Origin: Novosphingobium sp.
GTDB lineage: Bacteria; Pseudomonadota; Alphaproteobacteria; Sphingomonadales; Sphingomonadaceae
Direction of reading: 5' to 3'
DNA: 64,000 nucleotides
Assembly (NCBI RefSeq): GCF_024642085.1
Contig: NZ_JAHEBV010000001.1
Coordinates: 116,699 to 180,698 of the forward strand
Both the position numbers and the translations under genes were made by a program. Below are positions 48,451 through 57,693 of the stretch, piece by piece. Position 1 is the first letter of the stretch, and each line of letters starts with the position of its first letter. A model generated the notes under the pieces. That model ran no database searches, had not been told where the DNA came from, and worked only from the letters and a program-made list of their open reading frames with translations.

Positions 48451-49554
48451 CTATTCGCCTTTTGAGACGCGGCGCCGATAGGCCGATGGGGCCATTCCCA
48501 GCGCTGCGGCAAAGGCGCGGTTGAAGCTAGCCTTCGATCCGAAACCTTCTTCCAGCGCGATTGTCAGAAGATCGGCTGCGTCGCCTTCGCGCAGACGACT
48601 GGCGACCGCTTCGGCGCGCAGGCGGGCAATGAAGGTGGCAAAGTTGCTTCCTTCACCCTGGTTGATCGCACGGCTGAGATAGCCGGTGTTGGTGCCCAGC
48701 CGCCGCGCCAGCCGCTCCAGCGTCAGGTCAGGCTCTCGTGCCCAGCCGTTCTGCCGGACCCTGTCGGCCCATTCGCGCCCCAATGCCGCCCAATCGCGCG
48801 GTTCAGGCGCGGGCGCCAAGGCCAGATCGCCAAGCCGCGGAAAGGGCAAAGCAGCGTGGCGCCACCCCTCTATGCCCAGGAACAGGGCCGCTGCCGCGAT
48901 CGCCAGATATAGCCCCATCAAGCCCTTGTACCCGAGCGGGCTGACCAGATCCCAGGCCAGATAACCGGTCCAGACGACGAACAACGTCGCCAGCGCCGCC
49001 ATAGCCGCCGCCAGCCAGCGCGCGGCATAGCGCTGGGCATCGGCGCGGTGATCGCCCAGCACGGTCCTATACCGTGCCAGCAGTCCCACCGCATCGCGTC
49101 CATAACCGGCGATCTGCAAAAGCAACACAGCGCCGGTAACCGAAGCGTAGGCGGTTGACGATCTGCCGGCCCAGTCAAGCTTGGCTTCCAGCGGCAGAAT
49201 GAAGCACGCGGCAAGGTAGGTGAACTGCAAAAGCGCGGGAGCAAGGTGGCGCTGCCACCGGCGCGGCAAGCCACCTTCAGTCAGGGCGCGCAGGTAAAGC
49301 CAGGCCAGCGGAGCCGCGCCCAGCGTGACCTGAAACGGAGCAAAAGTCAGCCACATCCACCGGTCGTAGAACCCCGCAAACCCGATTAGCCACGGCATGA
49401 CTATTGCCGCCATCAGACACAGCAACGCCGCCAACGTTCGGTTGGCGGCGCGGTTGGCGATGGTTCGCGAGAGGGCCCCGGCCAGCGTGAGAAGCTGGAT
49501 GACGGCGACAGTCAGAACTGCCGTCCGCCATCCGAAACTCAACCCTTCATCCAC
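48451..49554 (-). CDS. Membrane-bound AraC-family regulator
   Basis: The 367-residue protein has about seven hydrophobic segments in residues 10-235 (TAVLTVAVIQLLTLAG, AALLCLMAAIVMPWLIG and so on) and an AraC-type DNA-binding domain in the last 100 residues: LTLERLARRLGTNTGYLSRAIN, then IALEEGFGSKASFNRAFAAALGMAPSAYRR. The membrane part resembles the 7TM sensor found in a group of sphingomonad AraC proteins; its ligand is not known. It lies 19 bases after the aldehyde dehydrogenase stop and upstream of the S41 peptidase. Confidence 0.9.
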   Translation of the reverse strand: MDEGLSFGWRTAVLTVAVIQLLTLAGALSRTIANRAANRTLAALLCLMAAIVMPWLIGFAGFYDRWMWLTFAPFQVTLGAAPLAWLYLRALTEGGLPRRWQRHLAPALLQFTYLAACFILPLEAKLDWAGRSSTAYASVTGAVLLLQIAGYGRDAVGLLARYRTVLGDHRADAQRYAARWLAAAMAALATLFVVWTGYLAWDLVSPLGYKGLMGLYLAIAAAALFLGIEGWRHAALPFPRLGDLALAPAPEPRDWAALGREWADRVRQNGWAREPDLTLERLARRLGTNTGYLSRAINQGEGSNFATFIARLRAEAVASRLREGDAADLLTIALEEGFGSKASFNRAFAAALGMAPSAYRRRVSKGE

Positions 49555-49573
49555 GCGGCAGGCGCGCCGCGGT

Positions 49574-50998
49574 TCAGGCGGGCAGGCCTGAAATGGCCTT
49601 CATTTCCATGAAGTCCTTGAGGCCGGCCAAGCCGCCTTCGCGGCCATTGCCCGATTGCTTGTAGCCGCCGAACGGTGCGCCAGGGCTGGGACCCCAGTTG
49701 TTGATAGCGACCATACCGGCGCGCAGCTTGCCCGCTACCGAAGCCGCTTTTGCCGGATCGCCGGTGATGGCTGCGGACAGCCCGTATTCGGTTGCATTGG
49801 CCAGTTCGATACCGGATTCCAGGTCGTCATAAGTCAGGATCGTTGCGACCGGACCAAAGATTTCCTCCTGCGCGATGCGCATGTCAGGGGTGACGTTCGA
49901 GAATACCGTCGGCTGGATATAGTAGCCGCGGTTTACCCCCGGGGGCAGATCGGTTCCGCCGGTTTCCAGCGTTGCGCCCTGATCGATCGCCGATTGGATC
50001 AGGTCCTTGATCTTGTCGTACTGTGCTTTGTTGACCACTGGGCCAAGGTGGTTGCCCTCGGCCATCGGATCACCGACCGGGGTTGCCGAATACATCGATT
50101 TGTAGAAACCGACCACTTCTGCTTCACGGTCTTTGGCAACGAGCACCTTGGTTGGCGAAATGCACGATTGCCCGGTGTTTATCAGCGGACCCATGGCAAC
50201 GGCCGGCAGCTGCGTGGCCAGATCGGCATCGGGCAGAACCAGGTTGGGTGATTTGCCGCCAAGCTCCTGATGCACCCGCTTTACTGTCGGCGCGGCGGCG
50301 ATGGCCACCGCGATACCGGCGCGGGTCGACCCTGTGAAGCTGACCATTTCAACGTCGGGATGGCTGCTTATCGCGTTGCCGGTGGTCGGGCCATCACCCT
50401 GCACCAGATTGAATACGCCCGGCGGCACGCCCGCAGCGTCAAGGATTTCGGCAAAGATTGCTGCGTTGGTCGGGCATTCTTCCGACGGCTTGAGCACCAT
50501 GGTGTTGCCGGCGGCGAGCGAGGGCGCAACTTTGAGCGCGATCTGGTTTAGCGGCCAGTTCCACGGGGTGATCATGCCGACCACGCCGATCGGCTCGTAA
50601 GCTACCTTGTAGCCCGGGCCGTCTTCCATAAAGCTGAAGTTCTTCAGCGCTTCGATTGTGCCAAGAAAGCCGCCGATCCCCGCACCGACTTGCGCGGTCG
50701 CTGCAAAGCTGAGCGGAGCCCCCATTTCTTCGGCCATCGAAACTGCCAGATCCTGGGTGCGTTTCTTGTATTCCTCGACAATCCGGTCAAGGATCGCAAG
50801 CCGTTCTTCACGGGTAGTCTGGCTCCAGCTTGGGAACGCGCGGCGCGCAGCCGCAACGGCCTTGTCGACATCGGCCTTGGTGCCGACGCTGATCACGGCA
50901 CAGGCCTCTTCCGTAGCCGGGTTGATCACCTCGCGGCGCGCACCGCCCTCGCTATCGACCCACTTGCCGTCGATGTAGTGTTGCAGCCTCTCGCGCAT
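49574..50998 (-). CDS. Aldehyde dehydrogenase family protein
   Basis: The 474-residue NAD(P)-dependent dehydrogenase has Asn147 in TPWNWP, the cofactor loop FTGSTRAG, Glu245 in HQELGGKSP and catalytic Cys279 in GQSCISPTKV. The ATG at 50998 is supported by AAGGAG upstream; an in-frame start at 51064 adds 22 residues. The substrate is unresolved. GQSCISPTK around the cysteine is slightly unusual compared with GQVCxAxxR. It is the first gene of a probable operon with the membrane AraC regulator. Confidence 0.93.
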   Translation of the reverse strand: MRERLQHYIDGKWVDSEGGARREVINPATEEACAVISVGTKADVDKAVAAARRAFPSWSQTTREERLAILDRIVEEYKKRTQDLAVSMAEEMGAPLSFAATAQVGAGIGGFLGTIEALKNFSFMEDGPGYKVAYEPIGVVGMITPWNWPLNQIALKVAPSLAAGNTMVLKPSEECPTNAAIFAEILDAAGVPPGVFNLVQGDGPTTGNAISSHPDVEMVSFTGSTRAGIAVAIAAAPTVKRVHQELGGKSPNLVLPDADLATQLPAVAMGPLINTGQSCISPTKVLVAKDREAEVVGFYKSMYSATPVGDPMAEGNHLGPVVNKAQYDKIKDLIQSAIDQGATLETGGTDLPPGVNRGYYIQPTVFSNVTPDMRIAQEEIFGPVATILTYDDLESGIELANATEYGLSAAITGDPAKAASVAGKLRAGMVAINNWGPSPGAPFGGYKQSGNGREGGLAGLKDFMEMKAISGLPA

Positions 50999-51137
50999 GA
51001 TCCGAATCTCCTTAAGGGATCGATTAAACTCGGCGACAATCGGACTCGCGCCGATCAATTGCAAGATGCAATCGGTGTGCGCAGCCCCCTTATCGCTAAA
51101 CTCGGGCGCCGATCCTCGTGATCAGCAGGTGCGCTAG

Positions 51138-51695
51138 TCAAACCTTTTTCAACAGGGTGTCGATAGGCAGTACCGCGCCGTTTGAACCCACCGTTCCTTC
51201 GCCTGTAATTTTCCCCTTCACGCCGTCGGCCGAAGTGGCGATAATTCCCTGGCTATCGCGCGCGAACGTTATGGAACCTGACCCCACGGTGCGCATCGTA
51301 ACACTGCGTCCGCTTGACGCATCGATTGCTCTGCCGATGTCGGCAGTCGTCAACGTTCCTGGCAAGATGTGGTCGCGAAGGATGGCAGCCAAGGCGGCCT
51401 TCTGCTCGGGATCGCTGAGTGTCGCGCCCTTGTCGCCCAGTGCCGAGAAAGCCGCGTCTGTCGGTGCAAGCACGGTGTAGTCACCCTTGCCGCTGAACAC
51501 GCCGTCCATCCCGGTGGCAGCCATCGCGCCTGTCAGCAATTTCATATCGCCGGCCTTGGCAAGCAGCGCCGAAACGCTGTCATTAGCCCCAGCTACCGTT
51601 TGTGTTGAAGGATCTGCCGACGACGTCTCCTTGTCAGTACAAGCGGCAAGCGCAAGCGCCGAGGCAGCGGCGAGAATGATGATTGTCTTTTGCAT
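51138..51695 (-). CDS. Fasciclin-domain lipoprotein
   Basis: The 185-residue protein has a lipoprotein signal (MQKTIIILAAASALALAAC, Cys19) and a single fasciclin domain (about 45-185: YTVLAPTDAAFSALG, ILRDHILPGTLTTADIG, GSNGAVLPIDTLLKKV). Fasciclin domains mediate adhesion in eukaryotes; bacterial copies are associated with surfaces and biofilms. The start at 51695 is preferred; a start at 51704 would add three residues. It is transcribed 18 bases after the repeat-containing secreted protein gene and is probably in its operon. Confidence 0.9.
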   Translation of the reverse strand: MQKTIIILAAASALALAACTDKETSSADPSTQTVAGANDSVSALLAKAGDMKLLTGAMAATGMDGVFSGKGDYTVLAPTDAAFSALGDKGATLSDPEQKAALAAILRDHILPGTLTTADIGRAIDASSGRSVTMRTVGSGSITFARDSQGIIATSADGVKGKITGEGTVGSNGAVLPIDTLLKKV

Positions 51696-51713
51696 GGAAA
51701 GCATTCCCCGGCG

Positions 51714-52715
51714 TCAGGTCAACAGATTGATGGCGGCAGCGACGAGCTGGGTCGTGGGATCGATCTCGTACACATATCCATCACTGTAACGGTACACCGC
51801 GTCCGGACCGTCGACGTAACGGTCGCGGTAGGAAACCGGCACATTATATACGCCGTAACCTTCCGGCACACGCTGGCCGATCACAAAGGTATCACCGGTC
51901 AGCAGGGCGGCAACGGTTTCAATCGCCTGCGTCTGGGGATCAAGCCGATAAAGCGCGCCATCAAAGTACCGGTAGTCTTCGCCGAGTCCGTAATAATCGA
52001 CGTAATAAGGCGAGACCGGGGTCTCAAGCCAACTTGATGGCCAGACGTTGCCGATGGCAAGCGCGCCGCCCAGCAACGGATAGTATCCCGACACCGCGCC
52101 GCCGGACCCCAGGCGGACAAGGTTGCCATCGACATACCGGTATCCGTTCAGTCCGGTCAGGCCGCGCAGGCCCCACCAGTTTGCGTCATAGCGGGTCCAG
52201 TCATCGTCAGCCTTGGCAAGCCCGGGCGGTGTGCATCCGTTATTTTTCTTCGCCAAACCGGGCGGACATCCGTCCACCAGCGATCGGCTGTCATAACCCT
52301 TCCAGTCAATCCGCGGCAACGAGGTAACACGGCCCTTGATGGCCGTTCGGGCTGAACCGCGCTCGTCACGTTCGGTCTTTGCAAACCCGGCATTGTTGCC
52401 TTGGCCGGGGTAATCGACCGGCCTTTTCCACGAATCTTCGTTGTTGCGGACGGACTGCGGCAATCCGGCGGAACGCCCCTTTTCAGTGCGGGTTTCCTTG
52501 ATTGGACCACGCTCGTCAGTGCGATCGTTATCGCTGCCCCGATCTGCCTTGGCGGCCTTTCCATGTATGTCACTGTGCATCTGGCCAATTGTCAGTGCTC
52601 CGCCACCATGGCCGGCAGGGCCGTTGGCTTCGCCCTTGCCGTTTCCGCCTGGATTGGCCTGCGCCGCCGCTGTAGCCAGCGCGGCGAGCGCTATCGAAGT
52701 CAGAAACTTACGCAT
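51714..52715 (-). CDS. Secreted protein with Y-R-Y-x-D-G repeats
   Basis: The 333-residue protein has a signal peptide (MRKFLTSIALAALATAAAQA), a long charged glycine-rich region (about 22-155), a CPPGLAKKNNGCTPPGLAK double motif near 150-168, and three similar C-terminal segments: GYRYVDGNLVRL, DYRYFDGALYRLDPQTQ and VYRYSDGYVYEIDPTTQ. The last two share the fuller YRY-x-DG-x-x-Y-x-[LI]DP-x-TQ form. The repeats recall RcnB-like periplasmic proteins, but I do not assign a function. It is probably co-transcribed with the fasciclin lipoprotein. Confidence 0.83.
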   Translation of the reverse strand: MRKFLTSIALAALATAAAQANPGGNGKGEANGPAGHGGGALTIGQMHSDIHGKAAKADRGSDNDRTDERGPIKETRTEKGRSAGLPQSVRNNEDSWKRPVDYPGQGNNAGFAKTERDERGSARTAIKGRVTSLPRIDWKGYDSRSLVDGCPPGLAKKNNGCTPPGLAKADDDWTRYDANWWGLRGLTGLNGYRYVDGNLVRLGSGGAVSGYYPLLGGALAIGNVWPSSWLETPVSPYYVDYYGLGEDYRYFDGALYRLDPQTQAIETVAALLTGDTFVIGQRVPEGYGVYNVPVSYRDRYVDGPDAVYRYSDGYVYEIDPTTQLVAAAINLLT

Positions 52716-52854
52716 GAAACTCTCCTGGGTTGAGCCGCAATAACCGCCGAGCGGTAAAGCTGGTTCCCTGGAGAGCGGCTGGTTTGGCTGAGCAATGTGG
52801 GAATTGTGCGCTTTTTATCGTGCGCAGCGCATTACGTCGGCGCAGCGAAAAGCC

Positions 52855-52893
52855 GCCGCGTCCCGCCTACCGCAGAAGTCGGCAGGACGCGGC
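52855..52893 (-). terminator. Intrinsic terminator downstream of the TonB-like gene
   Basis: On the minus strand GCCGCGTCC pairs perfectly with GGACGCGGC around an inner TGCCG/CGGTA stem, and the right arm is followed by GGCTTTTCG. It begins 26 bases past the stop at 52919. The rest of the gap 52716-52918 shows nothing else. Confidence 0.7.
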
Positions 52894-52918
52894 GACAGTT
52901 CGCCTGATGATCTGAAAA

Positions 52919-53440
52919 TCAGGCGGACTTGCCGGGCAGGACGGTCAGGACGATTTCACCGGCGCTGTGTCCCTGCGCGATCTGGCGCTGGCGTTCGATG
53001 TCTTGTGCAGTATGTGCCATCCTATCGTACACATCCTGATCAGGCGCGACGATCAGATAGGCGCGAACCTGCATCGCGCGATTCGCTGCTGCCGGATAGG
53101 GCGCCACGGCATTCAGGCGCCGGACGGCCCATTTTGCCACGCGATCAACCTGAATGTCTCCAGACGATCGGGCCAAGGCAACTTCGTCAGCGCGGCCCTG
53201 CTCATCCAGACGGAACGTGATGGCAGCGATCCCGCCCGAACCTCGCATGTAGCGGGCCAAGCCGTTGCGCAAGCCATCATCGAGGTTGCGGGAAAGGCTC
53301 TTCGACAGATCCACCTTCCACTGGGAAGCTGTGACCTGACGGCTTTTGACGACAATCGGATCGTCGGCGAAAGCGGCGGCGGGGATAAATGCAGACAAGC
53401 AGAGGCTGGCAGCACAAGCTGCAGTTAGAGCGAGTTTCAT
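52919..53440 (-). CDS. Secreted TonB C-terminal-like protein
   Basis: The 173-residue protein (ATG 53440, with GGAAGG upstream) has a signal peptide ending near FIPAAAFA. The mature part resembles the TonB C-terminal domain: GIAAITFRLDEQGRADEVALARSSGDIQVDRVAKWAVRRLNAVAPYP. There is no TonB membrane anchor or proline-rich spacer, so it is unlikely to be an energiser. It may act in the periplasm as a stand-alone domain. The 246-base gap to the next gene (53441-53686) shows no gene. Confidence 0.8.
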   Translation of the reverse strand: MKLALTAACAASLCLSAFIPAAAFADDPIVVKSRQVTASQWKVDLSKSLSRNLDDGLRNGLARYMRGSGGIAAITFRLDEQGRADEVALARSSGDIQVDRVAKWAVRRLNAVAPYPAAANRAMQVRAYLIVAPDQDVYDRMAHTAQDIERQRQIAQGHSAGEIVLTVLPGKSA

Positions 53441-53686
53441 TCTTAAAAATCCTTCCTGTGACGATGCGGACGCGACCCCGATGTCCACGGGTTAGTCAGC
53501 TTCTCTTATGTCTCAGATCGAAGGCGAGGCGGCGTGCGCTCTGCGGATCACGCGCTGTCCCTGGTGCTGAAAATCGCTCTTTTGTTGCGGCAGGTCAAGG
53601 TCGGAAAGTTCAAAAGTTGCCTAATATCGACGAACGGCGAAATAGGCCCGACGTGCCGGCCATACCGCCAGACCGGCGACATGACG

Positions 53687-54268
53687 TCAGCGGTTGTAGA
53701 GTTCGGCTTCGGCCGCGCGCCGCCTGACAAGTCCTGGAAGGCGCCGTCCGCCTGCCTGAACCCATTTGCCAAACTCACGCGATGCCGCAGCGTGATCGCC
53801 AGCACGGTGCAGCTTTGTCAGCGTTGCGCGTCTGATTGCGCCAGTGTTGTAGTGGAAGCTGACCATGGCATCGAACTGGGCCGCTGAAGTCGGCGATGTG
53901 CCGATCGCAGCGCTCACCTCGGCCGCATAGCGCGCCAGATCACTGGCCAGTCGTTCGTCGCATTGCTGCTGCGTCCACACTAACCCCTGCACGATCCCCG
54001 CACCGGTCGCTCCCCAGCCGATGGTCCAGGGATGTCCGCCGCTGCCCGGGTCCGGATAGGCGCCAAAGCAGCCGTCGGTCCGCTTTCGGGCACATCCTTC
54101 GAAGCGCTTTACGAGGACAATTCCCGCGGGTCCGATCTGGCGAATGGCCGGCCGGGGATTTGCCGGACCGGCGGTGGCGGGCGATTTAACGACAATTGCG
54201 GGTACTGTGCACTTTGGGCGCGCTTTCATCCGGCGCAGGGCATCAAAGAAATCCAGAGAAAAGGGCAT
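53687..54268 (-). CDS. Phage-type lysozyme (GH24 endolysin-like)
   Basis: The 193-residue protein has the GH24 muraminidase core: VKRFEGC with Glu57, AYPDPGSGGHPWTIGWGAT with Asp73 and Thr82, and FDAMVSFHYNTGA as in phage lysozymes. It would cut the beta-1,4 linkage of peptidoglycan. No cleaved signal peptide is obvious, although residues 1-45 are a non-catalytic extension. No holin, spanin or structural phage gene lies nearby, so it is a lone gene between a TonB-like gene and the glutamine synthetase region. Confidence 0.88.
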   Translation of the reverse strand: MPFSLDFFDALRRMKARPKCTVPAIVVKSPATAGPANPRPAIRQIGPAGIVLVKRFEGCARKRTDGCFGAYPDPGSGGHPWTIGWGATGAGIVQGLVWTQQQCDERLASDLARYAAEVSAAIGTSPTSAAQFDAMVSFHYNTGAIRRATLTKLHRAGDHAAASREFGKWVQAGGRRLPGLVRRRAAEAELYNR

Positions 54269-54349
54269 GTAAGAAGATCCATTACGCGGTTAAATAACCA
54301 ATATGGATAACTGCTTTATTGTAGGAAACCAAAAAAGTGATTTTCAAAA

Positions 54350-54530
54350 GTGCGAGAAAACCGCGACCAGCCCGAAGGCTGGCCGCGGTGCGACCCGAAG
54401 GCGGGTAAGCTTAAAAGCCAGTCTGGCGTTTTGAATCCGAGCCGGATCCTTCCGGCCAGCTCCCGCACCGTCAGCGTCCGGAAACCGGGTGCTGGCAGCG
54501 GTGCCTTCCACGCGGCGGCGCCCTATGCGC
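54350..54530 (-). ncRNA. Candidate structured RNA downstream of glnA
   Basis: The 447-base stretch 54269-54715 has no convincing gene. Its minus strand is rich in hairpins: CCAGCACCCG pairs with CGGGAGCTGG at 54495-54486 and 54465-54456 (one mismatch), then CCGGA/TCCGG at 54455-54442, then ACCCG/CGGGT, then a UUCG-loop hairpin with a TTTT tail. This would fit a small RNA ending at the second terminator, or a processed 3' tail of glnA. I cannot match it to a known RNA family. Boundaries are guesses. Confidence 0.3.
54361..54388 (-). terminator. UUCG-loop terminator with U-tract
   Basis: On the minus strand CCGCGGCCAGCC-TTCG-GGCTGGTCGCGG forms a 12-bp stem with one C/A mismatch and the stable UUCG tetraloop, followed by TTTTCTCGC. 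It lies about 330 bases downstream of glnA, beyond the glnA terminator, so another transcript probably ends here. Confidence 0.7.
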
Positions 54531-54665
54531 AGGTCGGCGGCTTTGAAAACGAATTCGGAAATGTATTCGAATGCATTGTGCGGGTTTCACCACATTGCAA
54601 ATAATCTTCCCGGCTTGCCGTGCCGTTCGAAATTTTATGATCTGCAAGCACGTCCTGCCAAAGCA

Positions 54666-54695
54666 AAGGGCGCTGCGATTCCCCGCAGCGCCCTT
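54666..54695 (-). terminator. Intrinsic terminator of glnA
   Basis: A 12-bp perfect stem (AAGGGCGCTGCG / CGCAGCGCCCTT) with a 6-base loop begins 21 bases past the glnA stop and is followed on the minus strand by TGCTTTGG. Confidence 0.8.
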
Positions 54696-54715
54696 CATTT
54701 GCTCTGATCAGGGGA

Positions 54716-56125
54716 TCAGTAGCTGTAGTACATGTCGAATTCGACCGCGGAGGGCGTCGTTTCCCAGCGCAGCACTTCGGGCCACTTCAGTTCGATGTAG
54801 GCATCGATCTGATCCTTGGTGAACACGCCGCCTTGCAACAGGTAGTCGTAATCGGCCTCAAGGCTTTCCAGCGCTTCACGTAGCGAACCGCACACGGTCG
54901 GGACCTCGGCCAGTTCAGCCGGGGGCAGGTCGTAAAGGTTCTTGTCCATCGCTTCGCCCGGATGGATCTTGTTCTTGATCCCGTCGAGCCCGGCCATGAA
55001 CAGCGCGGCATAGCACAGGTATGGGTTGGCCATCGCATCAGGAAAACGGAATTCGACCCGCTTGGCCTTGTCGCCCGCACCATAAGGAATCCGGCACGAG
55101 GCCGAGCGGTTACGCGCCGAATAGGCCAGCAGCACCGGTGCTTCGTAACCCGGAACCAGCCGCTTGTAGCTGTTGGTGGTGGGGTTGGTGAAAGCGTTCA
55201 GCGACTTGGCGTGCTTGATAACGCCGCCGATGAAATAGAGGCACATGTCGGACAGACCGGCATAGCCGTTCCCGGCGAACAGTGGCTTGCCGCCATCCCA
55301 GATCGACATGTGGGTGTGCATGCCCGATCCGTTGTCCTTCATGATCGGCTTGGGCATGAACGTGGCGGTCTTGCCGTATGCCTGGGCGACCTGGTGGACG
55401 ACGTACTTGTAAACCTGCATGCGGTCAGCGGTCTGCACCAGGGTGCCGAAGGTCAGCCCCAGTTCGTGCTGAGCGCTGGCAACTTCGTGGTGGTGCTTGT
55501 CGCACGGCAATCCCATTTCAAGCATGGTCGAGACCATCTCGCCGCGGATGTCCATGCAGCTGTCGACCGGCGCAACCGGGAAATAGCCACCCTTGGCACG
55601 GGGGCGGTGGGCCAGGTTGCCAGCTTCGTACTTGGTATTCGAATTGGTCGGCAGTTCGATGTCGTCGATACGGAAGCCATTGCCGTCGTACCCGTCATAA
55701 AACCGCACATCGTCAAACATGAAAAACTCGGCCTCGGGACCGACGTAGATCGTATCGCCAATGCCGGTCGACTTCAGATAGGCTTCGGCGCGCTTGGCGG
55801 TCGAACGTGGGTCGCGCGCGTAAAGATCACCGGTCGAAGGCTCGACGATATCGCAGTTGATTATCATCATCGGGGTCGCGCTGAACGGATCAATGAATAC
55901 CGAATCCAGATCCGGCTTCAGGATCATGTCGGATTCGTTGATCGCCTTCCAGCCTTCGATCGACGATCCGTCAAACATCAGACCGTCTTCCAGTTCGTCC
56001 TCGCCCATCACGACCGAGCACATCGTCAGATGCTGCCATTTGCCCTTGGGATCGGTGAAGCGCAGATCGACCCATTCGATCTCCTCTTCCTTGATCCGCT
56101 TGATGATGTCCTTTGCCTTGGCCAT
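54716..56125 (-). CDS. glnA: Glutamine synthetase, type I
   Basis: The 469-residue GSI has the expected active-site blocks ([50 protein letters not shown]) and the adenylylation site Tyr in [12 protein letters not shown], so it should be of the GSI-beta type controlled by GlnE. It makes glutamine from glutamate and ammonia. AAAGGA precedes the ATG. It lies 64 bases after glnB, with which it forms the classical glnBA operon, and ends in a strong terminator. Confidence 0.98.
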   Translation of the reverse strand: MAKAKDIIKRIKEEEIEWVDLRFTDPKGKWQHLTMCSVVMGEDELEDGLMFDGSSIEGWKAINESDMILKPDLDSVFIDPFSATPMMIINCDIVEPSTGDLYARDPRSTAKRAEAYLKSTGIGDTIYVGPEAEFFMFDDVRFYDGYDGNGFRIDDIELPTNSNTKYEAGNLAHRPRAKGGYFPVAPVDSCMDIRGEMVSTMLEMGLPCDKHHHEVASAQHELGLTFGTLVQTADRMQVYKYVVHQVAQAYGKTATFMPKPIMKDNGSGMHTHMSIWDGGKPLFAGNGYAGLSDMCLYFIGGVIKHAKSLNAFTNPTTNSYKRLVPGYEAPVLLAYSARNRSASCRIPYGAGDKAKRVEFRFPDAMANPYLCYAALFMAGLDGIKNKIHPGEAMDKNLYDLPPAELAEVPTVCGSLREALESLEADYDYLLQGGVFTKDQIDAYIELKWPEVLRWETTPSAVEFDMYYSY

Positions 56126-56189
56126 TTGTGTGTCCTTTGCGATCCCCTAATGCGCAGCGGCAGGGGAGTTAGTGAAATCCTGGTATGCC

Positions 56190-56615
<426 letters not shown>

Positions 56616-56769
56616 GCTGTTGTCCACCTCCCCTAGGGCAAGTGTGCAGATGCGAAAAGAGTGGAATCGCAAGATTTGGTTGGATTTCGCGCACAAACGG
56701 TACGATAAATACGCTCGCGGTTGCTCAAACTTGCTCAACTTTTCAGCAAGCCTGCCTAATAATTAGGCA

Positions 56770-57693
56770 CTAAAGCGCAAGCCCGTCGATTTCAGGCAAG
56801 CCCGCCATGATATTCAGGCTTTGTACGGCTGCGCCGCTGGCGCCCTTGCCCAGGTTGTCGAGCACCGCGACCAGCCGCGCCTGATTACCATCGCGGCTAC
56901 CGTAAACGTACAGGTCAAGCCGGTCGGACGGCTTGGCCGATACGCGCAGCAGCAGTTCGTCCGGGGTTTCCTCGTGAACCCGCACAACCGGTGATCCAGC
57001 ATAGAAATCAACCAGGCAATCACGCAGTCCATCGGTTGGCGCGGCATGCTCCATCGCCGCAAGGTGAACGGGCACTTCAACCACCATGCCGCGGTGCGCC
57101 GGTACGACCGCTGGTGCAAACAGCGGCATTTGGGCAAGGCCGGCATACCGCTGCATTTCGGCCACGTGCTTGTGTCCCATGGACAGGCCATAATCGCGAT
57201 AGGCAATGTCGCCATCTGCCTCGAACCGGTCGATCAGCGCCTTGCCGCCGCCCGAATAGCCAGAAACCGCGTGACAGGTGTAGGGCCAGCTTCCCGGGAG
57301 CAGACCCTTGCGCACCAGCGGCGCGAGCAGGGCGAGAAAGCCCGTAGGATAGCATCCGGGATTGCTGACGCGGGCTGCGCCGGCGATCTTGTCGCGGCCG
57401 ATCAGCTCGGGAAAGCCGTAGGTCCAGCCATCTGCGACACGGTGTGCGCTCGACGCATCAATTATCCGCACGTTCGCCCCCTCGGCCAGGGCCACCGCCT
57501 CGCGCGCAGCATCGTCGGGCAGGCACAGCACGGCAAAATCGGCGGCATGATAGGCATCGCGCCGCGCGTCCGCGCTTTTGCGCTGGTTGTCATCAAGGAG
57601 GATCAGCTCGAACGCCGTGCGGCCGTGCAGCCGTTCGACTATTTCAAGTCCGGTGGTACCGGCCGCTCCATCGATGAAAATCCGGCCGGTCAC
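56770..57693 (-). CDS. argC: N-acetyl-gamma-glutamyl-phosphate reductase (short form)
   Basis: The 307-residue type 2 AgpR has IFIDGAAGTTGLEIVERL at the N-terminus (NADP loop), IDASSAHRV and the catalytic Cys in SNPGCYPTGF, followed by VSGYSGGGK. It reduces N-acetylglutamyl phosphate in arginine synthesis. The shorter, approximately 310-residue form is typical of alphaproteobacteria. It overlaps the downstream-numbered SH3 gene by four bases and therefore follows it in translation. Confidence 0.95.
   Translation of the reverse strand: MTGRIFIDGAAGTTGLEIVERLHGRTAFELILLDDNQRKSADARRDAYHAADFAVLCLPDDAAREAVALAEGANVRIIDASSAHRVADGWTYGFPELIGRDKIAGAARVSNPGCYPTGFLALLAPLVRKGLLPGSWPYTCHAVSGYSGGGKALIDRFEADGDIAYRDYGLSMGHKHVAEMQRYAGLAQMPLFAPAVVPAHRGMVVEVPVHLAAMEHAAPTDGLRDCLVDFYAGSPVVRVHEETPDELLLRVSAKPSDRLDLYVYGSRDGNQARLVAVLDNLGKGASGAAVQSLNIMAGLPEIDGLAL

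Noticed and set aside
52919..54268. Calling the lysozyme region a prophage
   Set aside because: Only one phage-like gene is visible; no integrase, terminase, capsid or att-type repeat was found.
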